A program made the position numbers and the translations under genes. Shown piece after piece: positions 1-8,171 of a stretch of DNA of 64,000 bases. The stretch is from Labrys sp. WJW (GTDB taxonomy: Bacteria > Pseudomonadota > Alphaproteobacteria > Rhizobiales > Labraceae), in NCBI RefSeq assembly GCF_001676615.1, contig NZ_LYXZ01000061.1, positions 1 through 64,000 of the forward strand, read 5' to 3'. The number at the start of each line of letters is the position of its first letter. Position 1 is the first letter of the stretch. The notes beneath the pieces are model-generated. The model did no database searches and was not told where the DNA came from. It saw only the letters and a list, made by a program, of their open reading frames with translations.

Positions 1-2
1 CC

Positions 3-1517
3 GCCGCCCGCCACAGCGGCGGGCACAGTGCCAGCGCCTACGCGCTTCTGGCGATTGCTCCCGCCCTCGCACTGCTGACGGGCGCCCGCAACATCGTGAT
101 CCGCGCTATCGTCCTGGCCGGCATCACCGCCATGGTGATCGCCCTGGCGGGAACGAAGATGGCGCCGCCGCCCAGTCTCGGTGCGCGCTTCCTGGACGGA
201 CTGGGCGTCGTGCTTGCCCTTGCTGCCGTCGGTGGCATCGTGCTGATGGAATTGCGGCTGCGGCGCTACGACCGCCAGCTCGTGAAGTCCGGTGAAGCCC
301 GCTATACCCTGCTGGCGGAAAACATCAGCGACCTCGTGACCCGGCACGGCAAGCGCGGTCAGGTCGTCTATGCTTCGCCAGCCTCCCAGGCCTTGTTTGG
401 TGCCGAACCGTCCGAACTGCTCGGCCAGGGCCTGTTCGACTATGTGCATATCGCTGACCGGCCGGCTTATCTCTCCGCCCTTTCCAGCGCCGAGATGGAC
501 GGCCTCGCCTCGACGGTGGAGTTCCGCCTGCGCCGCAAGGGGGAGGGGGCTCCCGTCTTCCTGTGGGTGGAGATGCGCTGCCGGCCGCTGGGCGAGGACG
601 AGGATCGCCAGACCGTCGCCGTCATGCAGGACATCACCGACCGCAAGGCCTATGAGCACCAGCTCATCGACGCCAAGATCGAGGCTGAGAAGGCCAATGC
701 CGCCAAGAGCCGCTTCCTGGCGACGATGAGCCATGAACTGCGCACGCCCCTCAATGCCATCATCGGCTTTTCGGAACTGATGCTGAACGAGGAGATGATG
801 AAGCTGTCGGCGGAGCGGCGGCATGAATATGCCGGCCTGATCCATGACAGCGGCCATCATCTGCTGTCGATGGTCAACGGCATCCTCGACATGTCGAAGA
901 TCGAGAGCGGCAGCTTCGAACTGGTGCCCGAATCCTTCCAGATCCGCGATCTCATCGAGAACTGCCGCAATATCCTGCTGCTGAAGGCGCAGGAACTCGG
1001 CATCTCCCTGGAGACCGCCATCGCGCCCGACATGCCGCCGATCATCGCCGACAAGCGCGCCTGCCGCCAGATCTACCTCAACCTGATGTCCAACGCGCTC
1101 AAATTCACCAAGCGCGGCGGCCATGTCACCATCGGCGCGCGCCAGGAGAAGTACGGCGTTGCCCTCTTCGTCGCGGATGACGGTGTGGGCGTGGCGCGCG
1201 AAGACGTGCCGCGGCTGGGCGAGGCCTTCTTCCAATCGACGGCCGGCAAGCCGTCCAAGGACTACGAACGGACCTATGAAGGCACCGGTCTCGGCCTTTC
1301 CGTGGTCAAGGGCCTTGCCCAATTGCATGGCGGGCGCATGGAGGTCGACAGCCTGATCGGTCACGGTACCACCGTGACGGTCCAGCTGCCGTCCGATTGC
1401 GAAAGCGAAGCCTCGCGCCGGGCCTTTGCCAGCGGTGCCACCATTGAAATGCTGCCGGTGCGTCCGGCGGTCCAAGATCATTTTATCGAAGAAGAATTGG
1501 GGAAGAAGCGTGCGTGA
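3..1517 (+). CDS. Membrane PAS sensor histidine kinase, DivJ-like (5' end outside window)
   Basis: The frame is open from the first bases of the window and the residues before the first ATG (96) are hydrophobic, so the true start lies to the left and only part of the membrane domain is visible. Visible order: transmembrane segments encoded at about 40-155 and 190-260, one PAS domain (about 300-650), a HisKA helix with the phospho-acceptor His in SHELRTPLN (codon 732-734), then a HATPase_c domain with an N box (LNLMSNALKF), DDGVGV and GTGLGLSVV. There is no receiver domain, so it needs a separate response regulator. The H-box region (NAIIGFSELM) is of the DivJ/PleC/PdhS type that acts on DivK in alphaproteobacteria. 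Multiple membrane spans plus one PAS, and the following peptidoglycan-binding and DUF1491 genes, make DivJ my preferred assignment, but this is inference from family resemblance and remembered rhizobial gene order. Confidence 0.85.
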   Translation, partial: AARHSGGHSASAYALLAIAPALALLTGARNIVIRAIVLAGITAMVIALAGTKMAPPPSLGARFLDGLGVVLALAAVGGIVLMELRLRRYDRQLVKSGEARYTLLAENISDLVTRHGKRGQVVYASPASQALFGAEPSELLGQGLFDYVHIADRPAYLSALSSAEMDGLASTVEFRLRRKGEGAPVFLWVEMRCRPLGEDEDRQTVAVMQDITDRKAYEHQLIDAKIEAEKANAAKSRFLATMSHELRTPLNAIIGFSELMLNEEMMKLSAERRHEYAGLIHDSGHHLLSMVNGILDMSKIESGSFELVPESFQIRDLIENCRNILLLKAQELGISLETAIAPDMPPIIADKRACRQIYLNLMSNALKFTKRGGHVTIGARQEKYGVALFVADDGVGVAREDVPRLGEAFFQSTAGKPSKDYERTYEGTGLGLSVVKGLAQLHGGRMEVDSLIGHGTTVTVQLPSDCESEASRRAFASGATIEMLPVRPAVQDHFIEEELGKKRA

Positions 1518-2295
1518 AGCGTTAGCCCGTTCCGATCGCGATTTTCTGCTGTCGGACAAGGTCGAAGAGGCCCCCTCGCGCTATGTCGGTATCGTCAGGG
1601 TGATCCTGCAGCGTCCGGCTGAGGTCGCGGGACTGGCGGTGATGGGTGGCCTCAGCCTTGCGATCCTGGTCAATGCTCTGGTTCTGCAGAACGGCACGCA
1701 TACCTCTCCCTTCATCGCCCAGCGCGGCTCTGCCTCGTCGGCTCCTTCCGTTTCGGCGCCGGGTGCAGACGCACGTGGGGCCGGCGATGCCGCCGCCCAG
1801 GATGCGGTTGCCGTGCTGCGGGACGTCCAGCTCGCCTTGGCCGAGAGGGGGCTCTATGACGGCCTGGCCGACGGGGTCCTCGGTCCCAAGACCACCGCGG
1901 CGATCCGCTCCTTCCAGCAGCACAACGGCATGCCGGTCGACGGCCAGTCCAGCGCGGCGCTGCTCACCAAGATCATCGCCAGTTCCAGTCCCCTGCTCAC
2001 CACCGAGCCGAGCACAGCAGAGGCCCCCCCGGCTCCGCCCGTCGACCAGATCGCCGCGCTGATCAATGGCGAACCGCCGGCCCCGGCCGGCCCGCAGCCT
2101 GACAAACGCGTGCTCGGGGTCGAGAAGGCACTGGCCAAGCAGGGCTATGGTCCCCTGAAGGTCGATGGTTTCATGGCGGCCGACACGCGCAACGCCATCT
2201 CCCGCTTCGAGAAGGATCGCGGATTGCCGGTAACCGGCCAGATCTCGACGCGGCTGCTGCAGGAATTGACCCGCTCCGGTACCAAGGTGGAATGA
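1510..2295 (+). CDS. Membrane-anchored protein with two peptidoglycan-binding domains
   Basis: The product is 261 aa. I chose the GTG at 1510, 8 nt inside the end of the kinase gene and behind a purine-rich GGGGAAGAAG stretch; longer in-frame starts run deep into the kinase. A cytoplasmic N-terminal part of about 35 residues is followed by one transmembrane helix (AEVAGLAVMGGLSLAILV), an Ala/Ser/Pro-rich periplasmic linker and two PG_binding_1 repeats. The first (about residues 100-155) contains YDGLADGVLGPKT and the second (about 200-255) contains LKVDGFMAADT, both with the usual D-G-x-x-G/A-x-x-T core. No catalytic domain is visible, so it probably tethers the envelope to peptidoglycan. Its overlap with the kinase gene and with the DUF1491 gene (4 nt) indicates one operon. 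Confidence 0.8.
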   Translation: MREALARSDRDFLLSDKVEEAPSRYVGIVRVILQRPAEVAGLAVMGGLSLAILVNALVLQNGTHTSPFIAQRGSASSAPSVSAPGADARGAGDAAAQDAVAVLRDVQLALAERGLYDGLADGVLGPKTTAAIRSFQQHNGMPVDGQSSAALLTKIIASSSPLLTTEPSTAEAPPAPPVDQIAALINGEPPAPAGPQPDKRVLGVEKALAKQGYGPLKVDGFMAADTRNAISRFEKDRGLPVTGQISTRLLQELTRSGTKVE

Positions 2296-2642
2296 GCGCC
2301 CGGCTCAAATCCAGCCTGTTCGTGGCGGCCTATCTTCGCCGCGCCATGGCCGAAGGCGCCTTCGCCGCGCTGCGTCAGCGCGGCTCGGAGGAGGCCGGGG
2401 CCATCTTCGTCAAGATCGATCATCTCGACGGCACCGCGGCGCTTTACGGCCCGGCGCCGCAATCGCTCATCACCGAGGATGATGGTGTGCGCCGCTTTGT
2501 TCGGATCACGCCGCCGGACGCCACGCCCCTGGATGCGGAGACGCGGCTGCAGCGCGAATTCCGCTTCGACCCCGACCTCTGGGTCATCGAAGCGGAAGAC
2601 CGCCAGGGCCGGCATTTTCTCGACCTCGCCGAGGAAAACTGA
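2292..2642 (+). CDS. DUF1491 family protein
   Basis: The product is 116 aa. It starts with ATG overlapping the stop of the upstream gene (ATGA) and is therefore translationally coupled. The sequence SSLFVAAYLRRA, then GAIFVKIDH, then RLQREFRFDPDLWVIE is what I know as the DUF1491 family, a small cytoplasmic family almost confined to alphaproteobacteria; the length fits. No function is established. No signal peptide or membrane segment is present. The position as third gene behind a cell-cycle type kinase and a peptidoglycan-binding protein hints at an envelope or cell-cycle connection, but this is inference only. Confidence 0.8.
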   Translation: MSARLKSSLFVAAYLRRAMAEGAFAALRQRGSEEAGAIFVKIDHLDGTAALYGPAPQSLITEDDGVRRFVRITPPDATPLDAETRLQREFRFDPDLWVIEAEDRQGRHFLDLAEEN

Positions 2643-2986
2643 AGCGGGTATTACCCGAATTACCATTCGGCAATGTATCAAAACGTGATTCCGCAACCGG
2701 CTGCTTTGGGTGCATAGTCTGGCCTGGGGCGGCCGGTGGTGCCTTGCCGGATGCCCCATGCCCGAAAGGCCTACGCCTATTTTGTTGGGCGCGTTTTGCC
2801 CAAAAAGGGCCAATTGGCCGTAATATCGGGCCCCGATGTGCAAAATCGCACACCGGAGTCACGCCGCAGCGACGGCGGGCGGCGTTTAGTGCGTATGTAC
2901 ACAGACTGTTAACTTTCCTTACCTGCTAATGACCCCAAAGCGAACGGAGTCTCGATTTCTGGTGCAATCTGCTGATAGGTCCCGCC
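2643..2986. other. Intergenic region of 344 bp with a palindrome cluster
   Basis: No credible gene is present. The middle part holds the palindrome cluster described separately (2785-2852). The last 90 bases are AT-richer and probably carry the promoter of the small gene at 2987, but I cannot name a specific promoter motif. Confidence 0.5.
2785..2852. repeat. Cluster of four short palindromes
   Basis: Four inverted repeats lie within 68 bp. They are TTGGGC/GCCCAA with a 7-nt loop (2785-2803), the perfect 12-mer GGCCAATTGGCC (2808-2819), ATCGGG-C-CCCGAT (2825-2837) and TGTGC/GCACA with a 6-nt loop (2837-2852). The first could end the upstream operon, although there is no T-tract. The cluster may be a repeat element, a nucleoid-protein site or an RNA structure. 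Only the inverted symmetry is directly seen. Confidence 0.5.
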
Positions 2987-3178
2987 ATGAGCATCGTCCT
3001 GCCATTTCCCAAACATCCCCAAGCCCCCCGCCCTCCGAGTGAACGGGAGGCCCGGGAGCATAGTGCCGAAATCCTTTTCTTCACCGGCGTGCGCATCGAG
3101 CGCCACGTGGAAGATGATCGCCAGTCACCCCAGCCGCGTCGCGGCGCCGGTGGTGGCAAGCGTCATCGCAAGGCGTGA
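2987..3178 (+). CDS. Small hypothetical protein (63 aa)
   Basis: I do not recognise a named family. The protein is basic and hydrophilic with a Pro-rich start (PFPKHPQAPRPPSERE), a central AEILFFTGVRIER segment and a Lys/Arg-rich tail (RRGAGGGKRHRKA). Small proteins with a similar AEILFFTGVR core are familiar as hypotheticals in rhizobia, which supports a real gene. It starts with ATG, weakly preceded by GATAGGTC. The stop overlaps the GTG start of the ADP-ribosylglycohydrolase remnant by 4 nt, so the two were probably co-translated. Confidence 0.55.
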   Translation: MSIVLPFPKHPQAPRPPSEREAREHSAEILFFTGVRIERHVEDDRQSPQPRRGAGGGKRHRKA

Positions 3179-4075
3179 GTTCCAGCGACTATCTCGACCG
3201 AGCCGAGGGCGCTCTCCTCGGACTTGCCATTGGTGATGCGCTGGGCACCACGCTCGAATTCTCAGCCCGCGACAGCCATGCTCCCCTGACCGACATCGTC
3301 GGCGGCGGGCCATTCGCCCTTCCACCAGGGGCCTGGACCGACGACACCTCCATGGCGCTTTGCCTGGCGACCAGTCTTCAGCAGCACAAACAATTCGATC
3401 CCCGGGATTGCATGAACCGTTTCGTCAATTGGTGGCGGCACGGCTATCTGAGTGCGACCGGCGAATGCTTCGATAGGGGTGACCAGCAGGGCCCTGGCTC
3501 GCTATGAGGCCTCGCGCAATCCGTTCGCCGGCCCGACAGCCCCCGATACCGCCGGCAACGGCTCCCTGATGAGGCTGGTGCCCGTCGTCATCGCGGCTCG
3601 GGGGGATCGCCAACGTGCCCTGTTGGATGCGGCGGACCAGTCCCGCCTGACCCATGGGGCCGAGGAAGCCGTCGAGGCCTGCGTCTATTTCGCAGCTCTG
3701 CTTTTCGAGGCCCTGCACGGAGCCGATCCGGCGAGCGTGCTGCGGCCGAGGTCCTTGCAGGAGAACCGTCCCGAGCGGTTGCGGCGTTGTGCAAGCACGG
3801 ATTGGCGGCTGGTCGAGCGCGATGCCATTTCCTCCAGCGGCTATGTCATGCACACGCTGTAGGCGGCGTTATGGGCCGTATCCCGCGCCGGATGCTTCCA
3901 GGATGCGGTGGTAGACGCAGTGAATCTGGGTGGGGACGCTGACACGATCGGCGCTGTGACAGGCCAACTGGCCGGCGCCTTGTGGGGACGAAGCACCATT
4001 CCGATCGCCTGGCAGCGCAAGGTCGTGTGGGGCGACGAGATCATCGAGACGGCTCGCGCGCTCGCTCTGGGTTGA
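3175..4075 (+). pseudogene. ADP-ribosylglycohydrolase (DraG-type), frameshift plus in-frame amber stop
   Basis: Three pieces of one ADP-ribosylglycohydrolase can be read. Frame 1 from GTG 3175 gives the N-terminal part with GALLGLAIGDALGTTLEF and the metal-binding TDDTSM, then runs into a stop at 3505-3507. The family sequence resumes in another frame at about 3478 (ALARYEASRNPF, then AGNGSLMRL), so a frameshift lies near 3472-3478, most simply a 2-nt loss. That frame reads SSGYVMHTL followed by TAG (3860-3862) where the family usually has Glu, then continues with AALWAVSRAGCFQDA and the metal-binding NLGGDADTIGAVTGQLAG to a stop at 4073-4075. All catalytic blocks survive, so the decay is recent or the two lesions need resequencing. 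An intact protein would remove ADP-ribose from proteins or nucleic acids. Confidence 0.8.
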
Positions 4076-4131
4076 AACGGTCTCGAGCATCTTCTCGACC
4101 GAAAAGTCTGTCGACGTTTCTGGAAAACATC

Positions 4132-4659
4132 CTAGCGACAGCTTGCCGGTTCCAATCCCCGCTCGACATCGGCTTGCTGGGTCGGTTCAGGCACGAGCGC
4201 GCGCACCACGATCAAACCCGTCGGCTCCGGTGCCTGAAGGCGCAAGGCGACCGGCAGGTCCGGACCTTGCTTGGCCCTGATCTCGGCAAGCTGCGCGAGC
4301 GTGAACAAAGTCATGTCGAGCGCGCCGTTCGCCCCCGCCCGGTCGGTCAGGGTGTAGAAATTGAGACCCGCTGGCGTATAGAACGACACCGAGAGAAAGC
4401 CGGCATTCAACGGTACATGCACATGGACCGGCCCGCCGGCCAGGTCGTAGCGGCAGAAGGCCGTGACGATGGCCGGGTCCGGCAGCGGCAGTGGGGTCTT
4501 GTCGGCGGTCAGGACGACGAAACGCCCGAGCGGGGCAATCGCGCTTGCACGCTGGAAGCCGGTCTGTCCGCTGAGGCGGGGCAAAGTGACGATCGCGGTC
4601 AGGTGAACCACGACGCCGATGAGCAGGCCCGCGAGCGTCCATAGCAGCCAGCGGATCAC
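4132..4659 (-). CDS. DUF1254-type membrane-anchored protein
   Basis: The product is 175 aa. An N-terminal hydrophobic helix (LLWTLAGLLIGVVVHLTAIV) acts as signal anchor, followed by an extracytoplasmic domain with APLGRFVVL, PLPDPAIVTAFCRYDL and SVSFYTPAGLNFYTLTDRA. This is the pattern I associate with the DUF1254 protein that is paired with DUF1214 in rhizobia. Its function is unknown. Its start overlaps the end of the DUF1214 gene by 4 nt, and that gene overlaps the penicillin-binding protein gene by 4 nt, so all three form one transcription unit with this gene last. Confidence 0.7.
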   Translation of the reverse strand: MIRWLLWTLAGLLIGVVVHLTAIVTLPRLSGQTGFQRASAIAPLGRFVVLTADKTPLPLPDPAIVTAFCRYDLAGGPVHVHVPLNAGFLSVSFYTPAGLNFYTLTDRAGANGALDMTLFTLAQLAEIRAKQGPDLPVALRLQAPEPTGLIVVRALVPEPTQQADVERGLEPASCR

Positions 4660-5267
4660 GTGGTGCCTCCAGCCATGCAGTCGAGCCGTTCGATCGCAGG
4701 GACGGCGATGGTCCGGCCGGCGCCGAACTCCGTGGCCAGGCCTGTCGAGATCGGACTGTCATACAGGCGCAGGATCAGGCTCATCGGTCCGGGGGAACTC
4801 GGCAACCAGTTGCCGGGCTGGCTGTCGGGCGCCACCGTGATGGTCACGCGGCCTTCTTCGCCCCTCAGAACGGAAGAACTGGTGAAGCCGGCCCGGTTGC
4901 TGGGATTGCGTGGGAGCTTGTCGGATCGATCATAGAGGCTGAGGGTCCACCAGCGCGCCTGCGGCAGCAGGGCCGAAAGGCGGTATCGGCAGGCGCCATC
5001 GAGCGCTCGCCCCGCCGAATCCTCCCATGCCGTGAAGGCAAGGCCTTCGCCAGGTCCGAGTGGCAGGTCTCCGCTGCGGGCGATGCGCGCGCGGCTGTAG
5101 CGATCGGCCCCGAGCGGATCGGCCAGGGGCCATGCCGTCCAGGGACCGAACCGCAAGGCGCCGAGCTGGAAATCGGACCCGGTAGCCCACCAGGTGAGGC
5201 CGAGCCCCAACACGCCGCCGAGGGCAAGGGCATAGACCAGCCCCAGGATCGAGGAGAAGCCTTTCAT
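4656..5267 (-). CDS. DUF1214 family membrane-anchored protein
   Basis: The product is 203 aa with one N-terminal transmembrane helix (about residues 5-30) and an extracytoplasmic domain. The C-terminal half carries the DUF1214 signature: WTLSLYDRSDKLPRNPSNRAG, then GRVTITVAPDSQPGNWLPSSPG and LILRLYDSP. The family occurs alone or fused to DUF1254; here the partner is the next gene. Biochemical function is unknown. Translational overlap with the upstream bifunctional penicillin-binding protein suggests a role in cell-envelope assembly, which is inference from position. Confidence 0.75.
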   Translation of the reverse strand: MKGFSSILGLVYALALGGVLGLGLTWWATGSDFQLGALRFGPWTAWPLADPLGADRYSRARIARSGDLPLGPGEGLAFTAWEDSAGRALDGACRYRLSALLPQARWWTLSLYDRSDKLPRNPSNRAGFTSSSVLRGEEGRVTITVAPDSQPGNWLPSSPGPMSLILRLYDSPISTGLATEFGAGRTIAVPAIERLDCMAGGTT

Positions 5268-7453
5268 TCGATCGCCGAAGCCGGCGCCGGGCGGCGCATC
5301 TGGGCTGCCTGCCTGGCAGGCATGCGATCGGCCTGCTCGATCAGGGTGGCGACATCCCGCAGGATCTGGGTCGCGCTGCGGGTAAGGACAGGCGGCGGTG
5401 CGGGAGCCATCTGGGCTGCATCCGCGGCATTGGGCGCCGACGGTTCGTCCTTGCTGGGCTGCTGCCCCGGCGGGAAGGGGGCGACGCCGGGGATCGGCCT
5501 AATTTCCACGCCTTGGTGAGCGACGGTCATCACCTGCTGCCAGGTCATGGCCGGAAGCGAGCCGCCGGTCATCTCCTCGGTGGGCTGGAAATTATCATTG
5601 CCGTACCAGACCCCGCCGATGAAATTGCCGGTAAAGCCCATGAACCAGGCATCGCGGTAGGAATTGGTGGTGCCTGTCTTGCCCGCCACCTTGATGCCGG
5701 GCAACTGGGCTCGCTTGGCCGTGCCGTTTTCGACAACGCTGTTGAGCATGCCGTTCATGTCGGCGATGACCTTGGGGTCGATCACCACCGGATCTTCGCG
5801 GGCGGGATCGAACTTGTGGAGAAGGTCGCCCTTGGCATTGCGGATCTCCAGCGCTGCATGGGGAGGCGCCTTGTGTCCGCCGGACGAGAAGACGCCATAG
5901 GCGCCGGTCATCTCCAGGAGATTGACCGCCTCGACCCCGATCGGCAGGGCCCAGGACTCCTTGAGTTCCGTCTCAATGCCCATGGTCTTGGCCGTCTCGA
6001 TGATCATGCGCCGGCCATCGGCGGCGCTTTTGCTGAGGGCCAGGGAAATCTTGACGGGTATGACGTTGATCGAGCGGGTAATGGCCTGCGTCAGCGTGAT
6101 CGGGCCGGAGAATTTGTGGCCGAAATTCTGGGGACACCAGTTCCGGATGCAGACGGGTGAATCCACCACGATGGATTTGGGGGTGAAGCCATTCATCAGG
6201 GCGGTGGCATAGACGAAGGGCTTGAAGGAGGAGCCGGGTTGGCGCAGGGCGTCCGTGGCGCGGTTGAACTGGCTCTGGCTGTAGTCGCGCCCGCCCACCA
6301 TGGCACGCACGGCACCATCGGGCTCCATGACCACGATTGCACCCTGATGTACGTTATAGTCCTTGCCATATTGGCGCAGATTGGATTCCAGGGCGTTTTC
6401 CGCCGTCGCCTGGATGATCGGATCCAGCGCCGTGCGCACCACGAACACGGATTCGCTGCCCAGCGCACCGTCATCGGCGAGGTCGGCGATCTCGCCATAG
6501 GCCCAGTCCAGATAATAGTCGGGTGCCTTCTCGCGCGCCCGGTCGATCGGCGTGGCCGGATTGCGGCGGGCACCGGAGACCTGGCCCTCCGTCATGAAGC
6601 CGGCATCGACGAGATTGCTGAGAACCTGGTTGGCCCGCCCACGTGCTGCTGCAAGGTTGTTGGTCGGCGCGTATTTGGTCGGCGCCTTGAAGAGGCCGGC
6701 TAGCATGGCGGCTTCCGCCAGGGAGACGTCACGCACCGACTTGCCGAAGTAATATTGAGCGGCCGCCTCGATGCCGAAGGCGCCGCCGCCCATATAGGCG
6801 CGATCGAGATAGAGCTTGAGAATCTCGTCCTTGCTCAGATGCCCCTCGAGCCAAAGCGCCAGATAGGCCTCCCGGATCTTGCGTTCCAGCGTGCGCTGGT
6901 TGGACAGGAAGAGATTCTTGGCGAGCTGCTGGGTGATCGAGGAGCCGCCCTGCACCACGCCACTCGCCTGGCTGTTGACGGTGAGCGCGCGTAGCGTGCC
7001 GATGACGTCGATGCCGAAATGATCGTAGAAGCGCCGGTCTTCGGTGGCGAGAACGGCCTTGATGACATAGTCGGGCATGTCGGCCAGTGCCACGCTGTCA
7101 TTGCTGCGGATGCCGCGCTGGCCGACGATATTGCCATAACGATCCTCGAAAGTGACGGCGATGTCGGCGCGGCGCAACCAGTCATCGCCGATCTGGCGGA
7201 TCGCCGGCTGCATCAGCATCAGGCCGAAGATCATGCCGGCCGTGCCCAGCGTCAGCCCTTCACAGCCGACTTCCACCAGCATCCGGCGCCAGCCCGAGAC
7301 CTGGAACCTGTTGGAGATGTCGGAGCCGCGCTCGATCCCGGCTCGCACTTTCTGCCACGACGCGTAGACGGCGTTGTCGAGCCATGAGTCCAAACGAAGG
7401 GCGGCGCGGCTCAGGCGCTTTCGAAAGGACGGCTCTGGCTTGCGTTCAGGCAC
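5264..7453 (-). CDS. Class A penicillin-binding protein (PBP1A-type transglycosylase/transpeptidase)
   Basis: The product is 729 aa and builds and cross-links peptidoglycan at the outer face of the inner membrane. A cytoplasmic N-terminus and one transmembrane helix (about 60-85, LTLGTAGMIFGLMLMQ) are followed by the GT51 transglycosylase domain (about 115-290: ATEDRRFYDHFGID, QGGSSITQQLAKNLF, KDEILKLYLD). The transpeptidase domain (about 370-650) has the catalytic Ser in PGSSFKPF (SxxK), TRSINVIPVK (SxN) and AGKTGTTNSYRDAW (KTG). The tail is Pro/Ala-rich. It is first gene of a three-gene minus-strand unit with DUF1214 and DUF1254. The membrane position and length fit the PBP1A subfamily common in rhizobia; I do not assign mrcA firmly. 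Confidence 0.92.
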   Translation of the reverse strand: MPERKPEPSFRKRLSRAALRLDSWLDNAVYASWQKVRAGIERGSDISNRFQVSGWRRMLVEVGCEGLTLGTAGMIFGLMLMQPAIRQIGDDWLRRADIAVTFEDRYGNIVGQRGIRSNDSVALADMPDYVIKAVLATEDRRFYDHFGIDVIGTLRALTVNSQASGVVQGGSSITQQLAKNLFLSNQRTLERKIREAYLALWLEGHLSKDEILKLYLDRAYMGGGAFGIEAAAQYYFGKSVRDVSLAEAAMLAGLFKAPTKYAPTNNLAAARGRANQVLSNLVDAGFMTEGQVSGARRNPATPIDRAREKAPDYYLDWAYGEIADLADDGALGSESVFVVRTALDPIIQATAENALESNLRQYGKDYNVHQGAIVVMEPDGAVRAMVGGRDYSQSQFNRATDALRQPGSSFKPFVYATALMNGFTPKSIVVDSPVCIRNWCPQNFGHKFSGPITLTQAITRSINVIPVKISLALSKSAADGRRMIIETAKTMGIETELKESWALPIGVEAVNLLEMTGAYGVFSSGGHKAPPHAALEIRNAKGDLLHKFDPAREDPVVIDPKVIADMNGMLNSVVENGTAKRAQLPGIKVAGKTGTTNSYRDAWFMGFTGNFIGGVWYGNDNFQPTEEMTGGSLPAMTWQQVMTVAHQGVEIRPIPGVAPFPPGQQPSKDEPSAPNAADAAQMAPAPPPVLTRSATQILRDVATLIEQADRMPARQAAQMRRPAPASAIE

Positions 7454-7655
7454 GATGGAACCAACCGGTACGCGAAAGACGTCAGGATGGACAGTCTAAC
7501 CCCCGGTCGCCGATCCTGAAAGACCCACGCCGATTTTCCGCCGGGCATGGCAAATGCCATGGCTTGCGAAATTTTTCATTCGTGCCTGTCGGCGCCGGAT
7601 GTGGCGCGTCGTCCTTGGGGTAAGTCCGAGAGTTTTGCCCATGAGGAGGAAGACC

Positions 7656-8111
7656 ATGGCTGAAATCGCCCCGAACGGCATGAACACGCTGTCGCCCCAT
7701 CTGGTCTGCGATGGCGCAGCCGATGCCATCGAATTCTACAAGAAGGCTTTTGGCGCCGAAGAGATGATCCGCCTGCCCGGACCCGACGGCAAGCTGATGC
7801 ATGCCTCGATCAAGGTCTGCGGCAGTTCGGTCATGCTGGTCGACGCGAACAGGCAATGGGGCCTGCTATCGCCCAAGATGCTCAACGGCACCCCCGTGAC
7901 CATCCATCTCTTCGTCGCCGACGTCGACGCTTTCGTCGCCCGCGCTGTCGAGGCGGGCGCCGAAGTGGCGATGCCGGTGCAGGACATGTTCTGGGGAGAC
8001 CGTTATGGCGTGATCAAGGACCCCTTTGGGCATCATTGGTCGATCGCCACCCATCAGCGCGACCTCACCGTCGAGGAAATCCAGGAAGGCATGCGCAAGA
8101 TGGCCTGCTGA
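7656..8111 (+). CDS. VOC-fold (glyoxalase/PhnB-like) protein
   Basis: The product is 151 aa. I chose ATG 7656 because AGGAGGAAG lies just upstream and the protein then begins as family members do (NGMNTLSPHLVCDGAADAIEFYKKAFGA); an upstream in-frame start at 7554 has no support. Two beta-alpha-beta-beta-beta modules of the vicinal-oxygen-chelate fold are visible, with DVDAFVARAVEAGAEV, then MFWGDRYGVIKDPFGHHWSIATH. The PhnB-like group includes uncharacterised metal-binding or resistance-like proteins, and the substrate is not predictable. It is a soluble cytoplasmic protein and a single-gene unit, with no obvious link to its neighbours. Confidence 0.85.
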   Translation: MAEIAPNGMNTLSPHLVCDGAADAIEFYKKAFGAEEMIRLPGPDGKLMHASIKVCGSSVMLVDANRQWGLLSPKMLNGTPVTIHLFVADVDAFVARAVEAGAEVAMPVQDMFWGDRYGVIKDPFGHHWSIATHQRDLTVEEIQEGMRKMAC

Positions 8112-8171
8112 AACGCTCCCTTCCGGCGGCCCGCCTTCTCACGAAGGGTGACTCTGACCGGCTGTTCCGCT

